Below, one piece after another: positions 19,557 through 29,106 of a stretch of DNA of 47,532 bases (positions within the stretch are counted from its first letter, which is position 1; each line of letters begins with the position of its first letter). The notes below the pieces were generated by a model. That model was not told where the DNA came from and ran no database searches. It saw nothing but the letters and a program-made list of their open reading frames with translations. The translations under genes were made by a program, and so were the position numbers. Origin of the DNA: Hymenobacter aerophilus DSM 13606 (GTDB lineage: Bacteria; Bacteroidota; Bacteroidia; Cytophagales; Hymenobacteraceae); the NCBI RefSeq assembly GCF_000382225.1, contig NZ_KB907826.1, positions 1 to 47,532 on the forward strand. The letters are read 5' to 3'.

Positions 19557-19703
19557 GCATTTAGCTGTCTTGCCAGCCTCCTGGTCGCAGAATCATGCAA
19601 GCTCTAAGCTTAATCCTGCACCCTTACCACGGCACTGGCCGCGTACCTTGTTTGTTATAAACCCGTAGCCTGACGTGCTCAGCTACCCTAGCTTTTACTT
19701 ACC

Positions 19704-19913
19704 ATGCAAACCCTGAAATTCAAAACTAATATCAATTGTGGCGGCTGCATTAAGTCGGTAACGCCCACGCTGAACCAGGAAGCCGGAGCCGGCAATTGGC
19801 AAGTGGATACGGCCAACCCCGACAAGCTACTCACGGTCAGTTCCGACAAACTAACGGCCGAGCAGGTAGTGCGGGCCGTGGAGGATGCCGGATTCAAGAT
19901 TCAGACGGTATAA
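19704..19913 (+). CDS. copZ: HMA-domain copper chaperone (CopZ-like)
   Basis: A 69-aa protein consisting of one HMA fold: FKTNINCGGCIKSV (Cys13, Cys16), then the second half ending AVEDAGFKIQTV. It carries Cu(I) in the cytoplasm to CopA and probably to the Csp store. The M-T before the CxxC of typical HMA proteins is I-N here. It has its own terminator (19933-19961) and a possible -7 box (TACCTTGT, ~19643), so it can be induced separately. Confidence 0.85.
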   Translation: MQTLKFKTNINCGGCIKSVTPTLNQEAGAGNWQVDTANPDKLLTVSSDKLTAEQVVRAVEDAGFKIQTV

Positions 19914-19932
19914 GCGGTGAACTCGCAGAACG

Positions 19933-19961
19933 AAAAAGGCCCGGCAAGACCGGGCTTTTTT
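19933..19961 (+). terminator. Intrinsic terminator after copZ
   Basis: AAAAAGGCCCGG (19933-19944) pairs with CCGGGCTTTTTT (19950-19961) with one offset. Confidence 0.85.
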
Positions 19962-20151
19962 GTTTTCAGACGCTGGCATTCAGGCGACCTAGCTGGGTTA
20001 AAAGGCGCTCGAAATTATGCAACAGTCCGTGGAAACAGCAACCAAACGGCCCCCACGCTACGGTCGTAAACCAAGCGCTTTCCAACTAGCCGCCCTCTTG
20101 AATTCAATTCTGGCAGGCCAATTACCCAACGGGTATCTTAACAACATCGAC

Positions 20152-22668
20152 ATGAAATTTAATCTGCTACTCCTTCTTCCACTGCTGACGCTGCTGCTGG
20201 CTGGCCCGCCGGCCCGGGCCCAGACGGACACGACCGTGTACACCCTGACCATGCGCCAGGAGGCGGTGAACAAGGCCGGTAAGCTGGTGCCAGCCATGAC
20301 GGTGAACGGCGGTATTCCCAGCCCTACCATTCGGTTCAAGGAGGGTGGCTACGCCGTTATCTACGTCAAGAACGAGATGGACGTGGAAACGTCGGTGCAC
20401 TGGCACGGGCTGTTGGTGCCCAATTTCTACGACGGCGTGCCTTACCTCAACACGCCCCCCATCCAGCCGGGCCAGACGCTGAAATACGAGTTTCCGCTCA
20501 AGCAAGCCGGCACCTACTGGTACCACTCGCACACTATGCTGCAGGAGCAGAGTGGCGTGTACGGCTCCATTGTGATTGAGCCCAAGCAGGAGCGCCTGAC
20601 CTACGATAAGGACCTGGTGCTGGTGCTCTCGGACTGGACCAATCAGAAGCCTAAAAACGTGTTGCGCTTCCTGAAGCGGGGCACCGAGTGGTACAACATC
20701 CGCAAGGGCACGGCCACGCCGCTCAACCGCGTAATTGCCTGCGGGGCCCTGGGGGCCCAGCTCAACTTCTGGAAGCAGCGCATGGAAGGCTTCGATATTG
20801 CCGACGTGTACTACGATGCGTTCCTGGTGAACGGCCAGCCGGTGCAGCACTACCCCGAGTTCAAGCCCGGCGAGCGGGTGCGGCTGCGCATTATCAACGG
20901 TTCGGCCTCGACTCAGTTCTGGATGACATTTGGGGGCGAGGACCCGCTGCTGGTGGCCGCCGACGGCCAGGACGTGGTGCCAGTGAAGCACAACAAAACC
21001 TTTATCGCGGTGGCCGAAACCTACGATTTCCTGGTTACCGTGCCGGCCAATGGTCAGCTGGAGCTCCGGGCCATGGCTCAGGACGGCTCCGGCACTACCT
21101 CGGCTTACATTGGTGCGGGCCCGGTGCTGGCCTCCCCGGTGCTGGCCAAACCCGACAAAATCGGGCTCATGCAGCAGATGGCTAAAATGAAGATGCGCAT
21201 GGGCGCGCCGGCCCTTAAGTTCCGGCCTAACCACGTCGACCCCCAGCAGATGAAGGAGAACTGGGGGATGCAGATGGATATGAAGGGGAAAAGCGGAAAG
21301 ATGGGTGGTATGGATATGGGCAGCAACAAGATGGGCGCTGACAAGCCGATGGCTGGCATGGACATGGGCAGCGGCGACAAGATGGACGGCATGAAGATGA
21401 ACGACCAGCCCGCGCAACCCAAGCCCGCTATGGCCGGCATGCCAATGAAGGATACCCAGAAGATGGAGGGCATGAACATGCCCGCCGACACGGCCCACGC
21501 CGGGCACCAGATGCCGATGAGCGGCATGAAAAAGGGTGCCGACAAGCCGATGGCTGGCATGGACATGGGCGGCGGTCAGAAAAAGGGAGGCATGAGCGGC
21601 ATGGCTATGGGCGGTATGGACATGTTCTCGGAGTACGGCTACGACTACCTGCGCGCCCCGCAGAAAACGGCCTACGCCGACAGTCTGCCCGTGCGTGAAA
21701 TCCTGCTCAACCTCACCGGCAACATGCAGCGCTACATCTGGAGCATGAACGGCGTGCCGTTGTCGTCGGCCGATAAAATCCCGATTCGGGACCACCAGGT
21801 TACGCGCATCACCTACAACAACCTGACGATGATGCACCACCCCATGCACCTGCACGGGCACTTTTTTCGGGTCATCAACGAAAACGGCGAGTACTCACCC
21901 CTCAAGCACACGGTGAATGTGCCGCCCATGAAGCAGGTCACGATTGAGGTGCTCGGCGATACGTATGGAGACTGGTTTCTGCACTGCCACATCCTCTACC
22001 ACCTCACTGGCGGCATGGCCCGCATCGTGAGCTACGACACGCCCCGCGACCCGCGCCTGAAGGGCTCCCCGGTGAGCAAGCTGCTACGCGAAACCAACCG
22101 CTACTACACCTGGGGCCGGCTTGATGTGGCCTCGCACATGAGCAGCCTGAACCTGATGTCGTCGGATATCCGCAACCAGTTCAACCTGAGCGTGGAGTAC
22201 GGCTGGAACCGCAATATGGAAACGGAGGCCACCTACGAGCGTTACCTCTACGATTACCTGCGCGTGTTCGGGGGCGTGAACGTGGAAAACACCCGTCGCC
22301 GGGCCGCCCCGGCCCCCACCGAGCAGGGGCCGGGCCGGATGATGACCGAGACTTCCACCACGGCCGTGGCCGGCCTGCGTTTTCTCACGCCCTACCTGTT
22401 CAGCCTCGACGCCCGCATCGATAATAAGTTGCGCCCCCGCCTGAGCCTGGGCCGCGAAATCATGGTTTTCCCCCGCCTGCTGGCGTTCGGCTACTATGAG
22501 TTTCAGGCCGACTTCGGCTGGGTGAACAAGCTGGAAAACAACCGGAGCTTCACGAAGGAAGTGGTTTGGAACACCGGGTTGGAGTACATGCTTTCCCGCA
22601 ATTTCTCGCTCATGGGCAGCTACGACAACCGCTTCGGCGGCGGCGGCGGCCTGAGCGTCCGGTTTTAA
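20152..22668 (+). CDS. copA-like MCO: Multicopper oxidase with Met-rich linker and CopB-like C-terminal domain
   Basis: An 838-aa protein from the ATG at 20152, which opens a signal peptide (LLLLLPLLTLLLAGPPARAQ). It has three cupredoxin domains with all copper motifs: HWHG (83-86), YWYHSH (123-128), HPMHLHGHFF (563-572), and FLHCHILYHLTGGM with Cys612, His617 and Met622. A Met/Gly/Lys-rich insert (~337-493, many MAGMDMG units) precedes domain three. The last ~190 residues are beta-rich with aromatic alternation and end in Phe, like an outer-membrane barrel or CopB fragment. It probably oxidises Cu(I) to Cu(II) in the periplasm. The gene name refers to the PcoA/CopA oxidase, not the ATPase. 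Confidence 0.9.
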   Translation: MKFNLLLLLPLLTLLLAGPPARAQTDTTVYTLTMRQEAVNKAGKLVPAMTVNGGIPSPTIRFKEGGYAVIYVKNEMDVETSVHWHGLLVPNFYDGVPYLNTPPIQPGQTLKYEFPLKQAGTYWYHSHTMLQEQSGVYGSIVIEPKQERLTYDKDLVLVLSDWTNQKPKNVLRFLKRGTEWYNIRKGTATPLNRVIACGALGAQLNFWKQRMEGFDIADVYYDAFLVNGQPVQHYPEFKPGERVRLRIINGSASTQFWMTFGGEDPLLVAADGQDVVPVKHNKTFIAVAETYDFLVTVPANGQLELRAMAQDGSGTTSAYIGAGPVLASPVLAKPDKIGLMQQMAKMKMRMGAPALKFRPNHVDPQQMKENWGMQMDMKGKSGKMGGMDMGSNKMGADKPMAGMDMGSGDKMDGMKMNDQPAQPKPAMAGMPMKDTQKMEGMNMPADTAHAGHQMPMSGMKKGADKPMAGMDMGGGQKKGGMSGMAMGGMDMFSEYGYDYLRAPQKTAYADSLPVREILLNLTGNMQRYIWSMNGVPLSSADKIPIRDHQVTRITYNNLTMMHHPMHLHGHFFRVINENGEYSPLKHTVNVPPMKQVTIEVLGDTYGDWFLHCHILYHLTGGMARIVSYDTPRDPRLKGSPVSKLLRETNRYYTWGRLDVASHMSSLNLMSSDIRNQFNLSVEYGWNRNMETEATYERYLYDYLRVFGGVNVENTRRRAAPAPTEQGPGRMMTETSTTAVAGLRFLTPYLFSLDARIDNKLRPRLSLGREIMVFPRLLAFGYYEFQADFGWVNKLENNRSFTKEVVWNTGLEYMLSRNFSLMGSYDNRFGGGGGLSVRF

Positions 22669-22742
22669 TTCTGGCCCGGCGGTTTTGCCGCCTGCTTGAT
22701 AAATGACTCATAATTAGCGTCTTTCATTGTTTGTTTGCTCAC

Positions 22743-23264
22743 ATGACTATTACCCGTCAAACTTTGCTGCTGTGGTGGGGCCTCACTGTTACGGTGTCCT
22801 ACCTGATAACCGAGTACATCGGCCGCACGATGGAAGAAGGTCACAGTGCCGTACTCTGGACCTGGATACTGGCTATGCTGATTCCGGTAGGCATGACGCT
22901 ACTGCTCGACAAGCGCAATGCCTTGGTGTGGGTGTGGGCCGGGGCCACGGTGCTGGCCACGGCCGAGAACTACTGGGCGCACGCGGCCGAGGCCAAATCC
23001 ATTATGCCTTTCAGCTTCCATACGCTCTGGTTTCTGTTCGGGGCCCTGGGCTTCGCCTACACTGCCACGGCTGCAGAGGGCACCCGCCGCAAACAGCTCT
23101 ACGGCCTGGCCGCCCTGCTCAATTTGGTGGGGGCCGTGGCCCTGTTCTTCAACCACGAGCTGCTCGAAGGCTACCAGTATATCATCCTGGCCGTAATCCA
23201 GGGTTTGCCCATGCTGCTCGATGTGCCCCTGCGTCGGCAGCAACATCAGGCGAAGCCGGCTTAG
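22743..23264 (+). CDS. Polytopic membrane protein of unknown function
   Basis: A 173-aa protein with five or six hydrophobic helices (LLLWWGLTVTVSYLI, TWILAMLIPVGMTLLL, ALVWVWAGATVLATA, FHTLWFLFGALGFAY, LYGLAALLNLVGAVALFF, YQYIILAVIQGLPMLL). His and Glu (FNHELLE, ENYWAHAAE) sit near membrane edges. No family is recognised. It follows the multicopper oxidase by 74 bp and precedes the DUF305 membrane protein. A copper-linked membrane role is inferred from context only. Confidence 0.65.
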   Translation: MTITRQTLLLWWGLTVTVSYLITEYIGRTMEEGHSAVLWTWILAMLIPVGMTLLLDKRNALVWVWAGATVLATAENYWAHAAEAKSIMPFSFHTLWFLFGALGFAYTATAAEGTRRKQLYGLAALLNLVGAVALFFNHELLEGYQYIILAVIQGLPMLLDVPLRRQQHQAKPA

Positions 23265-23283
23265 CACGGCCCTTCACTGCTTC

Positions 23284-23315
23284 GCCTCCGGGCGGAGCAA
23301 TACCTGCTCCGAGGC
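23284..23315 (+). repeat. Interrupted palindrome between the membrane-protein genes
   Basis: GCCTC...GAGGC enclosing GGAGCA...TGCTCC. It forms a clear hairpin with no T-tract. Confidence 0.45.
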
Positions 23316-23427
23316 AAACCGTCGGTGCATTCATACATTCAGCACAACCGCCTGTTTTCGAGCAGTAACTCCAACAGCTGGCGGTTAAGCACTCACTTCT
23401 TTTTTTCTTCCTAATCCCGCCCTCTAT

Positions 23428-23898
23428 ATGGAGCACAAAACCCCCTATTCCCGCTTTTTTCTGATGCTGGGCGCCTCGCTGGTAGCCATGTATGTGGTGA
23501 TGTACCTGAACGTGTACGAGTGGGACCACGTGTATTTCAGCCTCACCCGCCTGTACATGGCCCTGCTGATGCTGGTGCCGATGACCCTGGTTATGATGGG
23601 CTTCATGTGGAAAATGTACCCCAACAAGCAGCGCAATGCCCTGATTATGGGCGGCAGCCTGGTGGCGTTCGTTATCGTCACGTTTATGGTGCGCTCCCAG
23701 ACCTTCGTGGGCGACACGCTGTGGATGAAGGCCATGATTCCGCATCACTCCATTGCCATCATGGTCAGCAAGCGGGCCGATATCCGGGACCCGGAGGTAC
23801 GGAAGCTGGCCGATGAGATTATCGAGGCCCAGGAGCGCGAAATCAAGCAGATGAAGGAGATGATCGGCCGGTTGGAGCGCGAGCGGGCGGCCCGATAG
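23428..23898 (+). CDS. Membrane-anchored DUF305 protein
   Basis: A 156-aa protein. The N-terminal half has three hydrophobic helices (FFLMLGASLVAMYVVMY, YMALLMLVPMTLVMMGFMW, ALIMGGSLVAFVIVTFMV). The C-terminal half is one DUF305 repeat (FVGDTLWMKAMIPHHSIAIM, then AQEREIKQMKEMI). It is the third DUF305 protein in the window and the only one anchored by helices instead of lipid. It ends 66 bp before the Tn3-family element. Confidence 0.85.
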   Translation: MEHKTPYSRFFLMLGASLVAMYVVMYLNVYEWDHVYFSLTRLYMALLMLVPMTLVMMGFMWKMYPNKQRNALIMGGSLVAFVIVTFMVRSQTFVGDTLWMKAMIPHHSIAIMVSKRADIRDPEVRKLADEIIEAQEREIKQMKEMIGRLERERAAR

Positions 23899-23959
23899 CT
23901 GGCCCGCCTGTGCCAGTCAGGGAACGTTGGACAACAGGGCGGTACGCTGCTATTTTCTG

Positions 23960-23964
23960 TAGTG
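23960..23964 (+). repeat. Target-site duplication TAGTG, left
   Basis: Five bases, TAGTG, directly outside the left 38-bp inverted repeat. Matched by TAGTG at 36486-36490. Five bp is the length expected for Tn3-family transposition. Confidence 0.9.
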
Positions 23965-24002
23965 GGGGTAGCACAATAGTAGGAACAGAAATTCCCGGTA
24001 AG
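23965..24002 (+). repeat. Tn3-type 38-bp terminal inverted repeat, left
   Basis: Starts GGGGTAGCAC and ends CCCGGTAAG. Positions 1-33 and 35-38 are identical to the right repeat. Confidence 0.9.
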
Positions 24003-24090
24003 CATGGAATTGCTTTGAGGTATGCGGACCCTGATGCCCTGGACGGGCTTCCGGCTCGCCTTAGGCTCAACAGAACCCACTAGAGTTGCG

Positions 24091-24098
24091 TACCTTTA
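24091..24098 (+). promoter_or_regulatory. Possible -7 box (TACCTTTA) for the transposon operon
   Basis: TACCTTTA lies 6 bp before the ATG at 24104 and matches TAnnTTTG except for the last base. The same CGTACCTTTAT string occurs before the gene at 36658. This spacing would give a nearly leaderless transcript. No clear -33 box is seen. Confidence 0.4.
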
Positions 24099-24103
24099 TC
24101 CCA

Positions 24104-24430
24104 ATGCGCCTGCTCACGTTGCTGTTCTCATTTTATATCACCTGCCTGTCCTGCCTGCCGTGCATGGACGAGGCTGTGGGGTGCGTGGAACAGGTGGGGC
24201 AGACAACCGTAGCGGCGCATTCCGACCTGGACGGGGCCAGCCGCGCCGACTGGTGCTCCCCATTATGCCAGTGTCACTGCTGCGCTGGCGTTGTAGCCCC
24301 GGCTGCCCCCGCCCCGTTGTGGACCGCCGCCCCGGCCCCGGCCTGGAACGTAGGCCCGCATCGGGCCCGGCTGGTGAAACAAGCGCCGACCCGGATGCCG
24401 GGCGGCGTGTGGCAGCCACCCTGGGTTTAA
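24104..24430 (+). CDS. DUF6660-type small Cys-rich exported protein
   Basis: A 108-aa protein: N-terminal hydrophobic signal (LLTLLFSFYITCLSCLPC), then acidic CMDEAVGCVEQ, the conserved cluster WCSPLCQCHCC, and an ending WQPPWV. This is the DUF6660 pattern (CSPxCxCxCC and a C-terminal QPP) seen in Bacteroidota metal loci. The start at 24104 is chosen over 24086 because it gives a normal signal peptide. It is the first gene inside the Tn3 element, ahead of the CzcA fusion. A role in envelope metal sensing or binding is inferred. Confidence 0.7.
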   Translation: MRLLTLLFSFYITCLSCLPCMDEAVGCVEQVGQTTVAAHSDLDGASRADWCSPLCQCHCCAGVVAPAAPAPLWTAAPAPAWNVGPHRARLVKQAPTRMPGGVWQPPWV

Positions 24431-24612
24431 CCCTTTCTTTTTTTCCTGCTGACCCCACTGGGCCGCCGGACGCTTTATGCTGTCCGGCTGGTCAGGCTTA
24501 GCGCGTATTCGTGCTGGGTCGGGTCATGTCGCCGCCGCTCCCGCCCGTTGGGCCGGGGCCGCCGCGCCGCAGGGTTTCACTGAAAGCGTTAGACCTAACC
24601 CCCCAGCAACGG

Positions 24613-27600
24613 ATGTTCGACCGGCTGATTCATTTTTCCATTCACAACAAACTTATTATCGGGATTTTGACCCTGGCCCTGATGGCCTGGGGCAGCTACT
24701 CGCTCTACCGTCTGCCCATCGACGCGGTGCCCGATATCACCAACAACCAGATTGTCGTGTACACGGTGGCCCCTTCGCTGGCGGCCGGCGACATCGAGCG
24801 GCTGGTTTCTTTTCCCATCGAGCAGAGCGTGGCTACGATTCCAGGCGAGCTGGAAGTGCGCTCGTTTTCCCGCTTCGGACTCTCGGTCGTTACTATCATC
24901 TTCGAGGATGGTATTGATATCTACTGGGCCCGCCAGCAGATTTCGGAGCGCCTACGCGAGGCCGAGAGCCAGATTCCGGCCGGCGTGGGCCGGCCCGAAA
25001 TGGCCCCGGTTTCGACCGGGCTGGGCGAAGTCTACCAGTACCTGGTGCGGGCCAAGCCCGGCTACGAGAGCCAGTACGATGCCCGCCAGCTGCGCACGAT
25101 TCAGGACTGGATTGTGCGCCGGCAGCTGCTGGGTACGCCCGGCGTGGCCGACGTGAGCTCCTTCGGGGGGCTGCTCAAGCAGTACGAAGTATCACTTACC
25201 CCGGAACGGCTGCGCTCGTTGAACATCACCATTGAGGAGGTGTATCAGGCCGTTTCGCGCAACAACCAGAACACGGGCGGGGCCTACCTCGACCGCAACC
25301 CCACGGCCTACTTTATTCGCACCGAGGGGCTGGTGACTAGCCCGGAGGACATCGGCAATATCGTGGTGAAGAACACGGCGGCCGGGCTGCCCATCCTGGT
25401 GCGCGACGTGGCCAGCATCCGCCTGGGTTCGGCCGTGCGCTACGGGGCCATGACCCGCAACGGCGAGGGCGAGGTGACGGGTGGTATCGTGCTCATGCTC
25501 ACGGGCGCCAATGCCAACGAGGTTATCAAGGCCGTGAAACAGCGCATGGAAACCGTGCGCAAAAGCCTGCCCGAGGGCGTAACCGTGGACGTGTACCTGG
25601 ACCGCTCCGATTTGGTGGGCCGGGCCATGAGTACCGTCACTAAAAACCTGATTGAGGGGGCGTTAATTGTAATTTTCGTGCTCATCCTGTTTCTAGGTAA
25701 CTGGCGGGCGGGCCTGGTGGTGGCCTCGGTGATTCCGCTGGCCATGCTGTTTGCCATTGCCATGATGCGACTGTTTGGCGTATCGGGCAACCTGATGAGC
25801 CTGGGCGCCATTGACTTCGGGCTGATTGTGGACGGGGCCGTCATTATCGTGGAGGCCATCGTGCACCGGCTGCACGGCGGCGGGCTCCGGGTGCCCGGCA
25901 ACCGCCTGAGCGCCGGCCAGATGAACGCCGAAACCTACCAGGCAGCCAGCAAAATCCGGAATTCGGCCGCCTTTGGCGAAATCATCATCCTCATTGTGTA
26001 CCTGCCGCTGCTGGCGCTGGGGGGCATTGAGGGCAAGATGTTCCGGCCAATGGCCGAGACCGTCATGTTCGCCATCCTGGGCGCTTTTATTCTGAGCCTG
26101 ACCTACGTGCCCATGATGTCGGCGCTGGCCCTGAGTCGCAATACGCAACACAAGCCGAACTTCTCCGACAAAATGATGCGCTGGCTGGAGGCCCGCTACC
26201 AGCCCGTAATCAGCTGGGCCCTGCGGAGCAAAACGGTGGTCCTGAGCACGGCCGGAGCCCTGCTGGTTGGCACTATTCTATTGTTTCGCACGCTGGGCGG
26301 CGAGTTTATTCCCCAGTTGTCAGAGGGCGACTTCGCCATCGAAATGCGGGTGCTCACGGGCTCGTCGCTGAGCTATACCATTGAAAAGGCCACTCAGGTC
26401 GGGGGTATTTTGAAGGAGCAGTTTCCGGAGGTGAAGGAAGTGGTGGCCAAGATTGGGGCCGCCGAGATTCCCACCGACCCCATGCCGGTGGAAGCGGCCG
26501 ACGTCATCGTGACGCTGAAGGACCGCCAGGAGTGGACTTCGGCCAAAACCCAACCGGAGCTGGCCGAAAAGATGGCCCAGGCCCTGAGCGTGATTCCGGG
26601 CGTAACCTTTGGCTTTCAACAACCTATCCAGATGCGCTTCAACGAGCTGATTTCCGGGGCTAAGCAGGATGTGGTGCTGAAGATTTACGGCGAGGACCTC
26701 ACCCAGCTCGGCGACTACGCCGCCCGCACGGCCGCGCTCGTGCGGCAGGTGCCGGGGGCCGAGGACGTGTACGTGGAGCAGGTAACGGGCCTGCCCCAGA
26801 TTGTGGTGCAGTTCGACCGCGGCAAGCTGGCCCAGTTCGGCCTGAACGTGGAGGACGTGAACCGCACGGTGCAGACGGCTTTTGCCGGGCAGGTGGCCGG
26901 GCAGGTCTTCGAGCAGGAGCGCCGCTTCGACCTGGTGCTGCGCCTGCCCCCCGACCTGCGCCAGGACATCAACAGCGTCCGTCAGCTGTTCGTGGCCACC
27001 CCAAGGGGCGAGCAGATTCCGCTGGAGCAGGTGGCCGACGTGGCCCTGCGCGAAGGGCCCAACCAGATTCAGCGCGACGACGCCAAGCGCCGCATTACCG
27101 TGGCCTTTAACGTGCGGGGCCGCGACGTGGAAAGCGTGGTAGAAGAGTTGCAGGCCAAGGTTGACCAGCAGCTGAAGCTGGCCCCCGGCTACTACGTGGC
27201 CTACGGCGGGCAGTTTGAGAACCTGCGCCAGGCCTCGCAACGGCTGGGCATTGCCGTGCCGGTGGCTTTGCTGCTGATTTTTGCTTTGCTGTATTTCACC
27301 TTCCGCTCCGTGCTCCAGGCCACCATCATTTTCACGGCTATTCCGTTGTCGGCCATTGGCGGGGTGCTCTCGCTGTGGCTGCGCGACATGCCTTTCAGCA
27401 TCTCGGCCGGGGTGGGCTTTATTGCCCTGTTCGGCGTCGCGGTGCTCAATGGAGTAGTCTTGATTGGCTACTTCAACCAGTTGAAGCAGGAAGGCGTGGC
27501 CGACCTCACCGAGCGCATTATGCAAGGCACTGCTACCCGTCTGCGCCCGGTGCTGATGACGGCCGCCGTGGCCTCGCTGGGCTTTTTGCCGATGGCGCTG

Positions 27601-29079
27601 GCCACCTCGGCCGGGGCCGAAGTGCAGCGTCCGCTGGCGACGGTGGTGATTGGCGGGCTGGTAACGGCCACGCTGCTCACGCTGCTGGTGCTGCCCGTGC
27701 TGTACGCGCTGGTGGAAAGCCGCCGACGGGCCGCCACCCCGGCTACCCCGGCGGATGAGCCCGGCCAAGGGCTGTCGGGAACTGCTCCGGCGGCTCCGCT
27801 GCTGGCGGGAGTCGTGTTGCTGCTACTGTTGGCCGTCCCGCTTACCGGTCGGGCGCAACAAGCCCAGCTGTCAGTGGGCGGCGCGCCGTTTACGGCCCAG
27901 CAAGCCGTGGCCCAGGCGCTGCAAACCAACGGCACCGTGCAAGGAGCCCAGCGGGCGCTGGAAGCCCAGCAGGCCCTACGGCGCACGGCTACCGACCTGG
28001 GGCGCACGACCATCGGCGTTACCTACGGGCAGTATAATACCTACCGCAAGGACAACCAGTTTAACCTTAGTCAGACCTTCGCGCTGCCGGGCGTGTACCG
28101 CCGCCAGGCCCAGCTGCTCGATGCCCAGACCGGCGGCCAGCAGCTCCAGCTGGCCCAAGCGCAGGCGGAATTGCGCCGGCAGGTGCGCCTCAACTACGAG
28201 CAGGCCGTGTATGCCCGCCACCGCCTGCGCATCCTTCAGGGCCAGGACAGCCTCTACACGGAGTTTTTGCGCTACGCCCAGCTCCGGTTTAAAACCGGCG
28301 AAACGGCCCGGCTCGAACCGGCCACGGCCCTGGTGCGGCAGGGCGAAACCCAGGCGCTGATTCGGCAGGCGCGGACGGGCTACCAAGTGGCCCAGCGCCA
28401 GTTGCAGGCCCTGCTCCAGCAAGCCCAGGCCGTAGCCGTGGCCGACAGCCTGCTGCGCCCCCTTGAACCGGTGGTGCTACCGGCCTTGGGTGACACCACT
28501 CGCCTGGCGCAAAACCCGGAGGCGCAGGTGCTGCGCCAGCTAATTGCCCAGCGGCAGGCGGCCATCCGCGCCGAGCAGGCCCAGGGCCTGCCCAACATTA
28601 CGCTGGGTTATTTCAACCAGTCGCTCATCGGCCCGCAGACCATTGGCGGCATTGGCGGGGCCGAACGCTACTACGCGGCCGGCCAGCGGTTCCAGGGGGT
28701 GCAGGGCTCGGTGGGCATTCCCCTTTTGCGGGGTCCGCAAAAGGGCCGGGTGCAGGCCGCCCGGCTCCAGGCGCAGGTGGCGACGGTGGCCTACCGCCGC
28801 CAGCTGGCCGAGCTGGCCGGCCGGCAGGACGAGCTGATTGCCCGGCACGCCGAGCAGCAGCAGCGCCTGAGCTTCTACCAGCAAACGGCCTTGCCGCAGG
28901 CCACCATCATCGTCCGGCTTAGCACGCTCGCTTTCAAAGCCGGCGAAACCGGCTACAGCGAGTACCTGCTCAACCTGGATAGGGCCCTGAGCCTGCGCAC
29001 GGCCTATCTGGAGGTGCTGCTGGAACACAACCAAACCGTTATCGAATTGGACTACCTGCTCGGCGGACCGGCCCAATAA
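24613..29079 (+). CDS. czcA: CzcA-TolC fusion, heavy-metal RND pump plus outer-membrane channel
   Basis: A 1488-aa protein; the start at 24613 (MFDRLIHFSIHNK) fits the usual CzcA N-terminus. Residues ~1-1035 are a complete RND pump. TM4 reads DFGLIVDGAVIIVE, with Asp401, Asp407 and Glu414 matching the essential D402/D408/E415 of Cupriavidus CzcA, i.e. the Zn/Co/Cd type. After a Pro/Ala linker, residues ~1053-1075 form a signal-like helix ending TGRAQQAQ, then a TolC-family channel (~1080-1488). The fusion type is known in Bacteroidota. It works with the CzcB that follows. Confidence 0.9.
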   Translation: MFDRLIHFSIHNKLIIGILTLALMAWGSYSLYRLPIDAVPDITNNQIVVYTVAPSLAAGDIERLVSFPIEQSVATIPGELEVRSFSRFGLSVVTIIFEDGIDIYWARQQISERLREAESQIPAGVGRPEMAPVSTGLGEVYQYLVRAKPGYESQYDARQLRTIQDWIVRRQLLGTPGVADVSSFGGLLKQYEVSLTPERLRSLNITIEEVYQAVSRNNQNTGGAYLDRNPTAYFIRTEGLVTSPEDIGNIVVKNTAAGLPILVRDVASIRLGSAVRYGAMTRNGEGEVTGGIVLMLTGANANEVIKAVKQRMETVRKSLPEGVTVDVYLDRSDLVGRAMSTVTKNLIEGALIVIFVLILFLGNWRAGLVVASVIPLAMLFAIAMMRLFGVSGNLMSLGAIDFGLIVDGAVIIVEAIVHRLHGGGLRVPGNRLSAGQMNAETYQAASKIRNSAAFGEIIILIVYLPLLALGGIEGKMFRPMAETVMFAILGAFILSLTYVPMMSALALSRNTQHKPNFSDKMMRWLEARYQPVISWALRSKTVVLSTAGALLVGTILLFRTLGGEFIPQLSEGDFAIEMRVLTGSSLSYTIEKATQVGGILKEQFPEVKEVVAKIGAAEIPTDPMPVEAADVIVTLKDRQEWTSAKTQPELAEKMAQALSVIPGVTFGFQQPIQMRFNELISGAKQDVVLKIYGEDLTQLGDYAARTAALVRQVPGAEDVYVEQVTGLPQIVVQFDRGKLAQFGLNVEDVNRTVQTAFAGQVAGQVFEQERRFDLVLRLPPDLRQDINSVRQLFVATPRGEQIPLEQVADVALREGPNQIQRDDAKRRITVAFNVRGRDVESVVEELQAKVDQQLKLAPGYYVAYGGQFENLRQASQRLGIAVPVALLLIFALLYFTFRSVLQATIIFTAIPLSAIGGVLSLWLRDMPFSISAGVGFIALFGVAVLNGVVLIGYFNQLKQEGVADLTERIMQGTATRLRPVLMTAAVASLGFLPMALATSAGAEVQRPLATVVIGGLVTATLLTLLVLPVLYALVESRRRAATPATPADEPGQGLSGTAPAAPLLAGVVLLLLLAVPLTGRAQQAQLSVGGAPFTAQQAVAQALQTNGTVQGAQRALEAQQALRRTATDLGRTTIGVTYGQYNTYRKDNQFNLSQTFALPGVYRRQAQLLDAQTGGQQLQLAQAQAELRRQVRLNYEQAVYARHRLRILQGQDSLYTEFLRYAQLRFKTGETARLEPATALVRQGETQALIRQARTGYQVAQRQLQALLQQAQAVAVADSLLRPLEPVVLPALGDTTRLAQNPEAQVLRQLIAQRQAAIRAEQAQGLPNITLGYFNQSLIGPQTIGGIGGAERYYAAGQRFQGVQGSVGIPLLRGPQKGRVQAARLQAQVATVAYRRQLAELAGRQDELIARHAEQQQRLSFYQQTALPQATIIVRLSTLAFKAGETGYSEYLLNLDRALSLRTAYLEVLLEHNQTVIELDYLLGGPAQ

Positions 29080-29106
29080 ATTTCTCTTTCTCTTTGACTT
29101 CTTCTC

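Noticed and set aside
26320..27768. 482-aa minus-strand frame inside the CzcA fusion
   Set aside because: Shadow of an intact gene; no recognisable domain.
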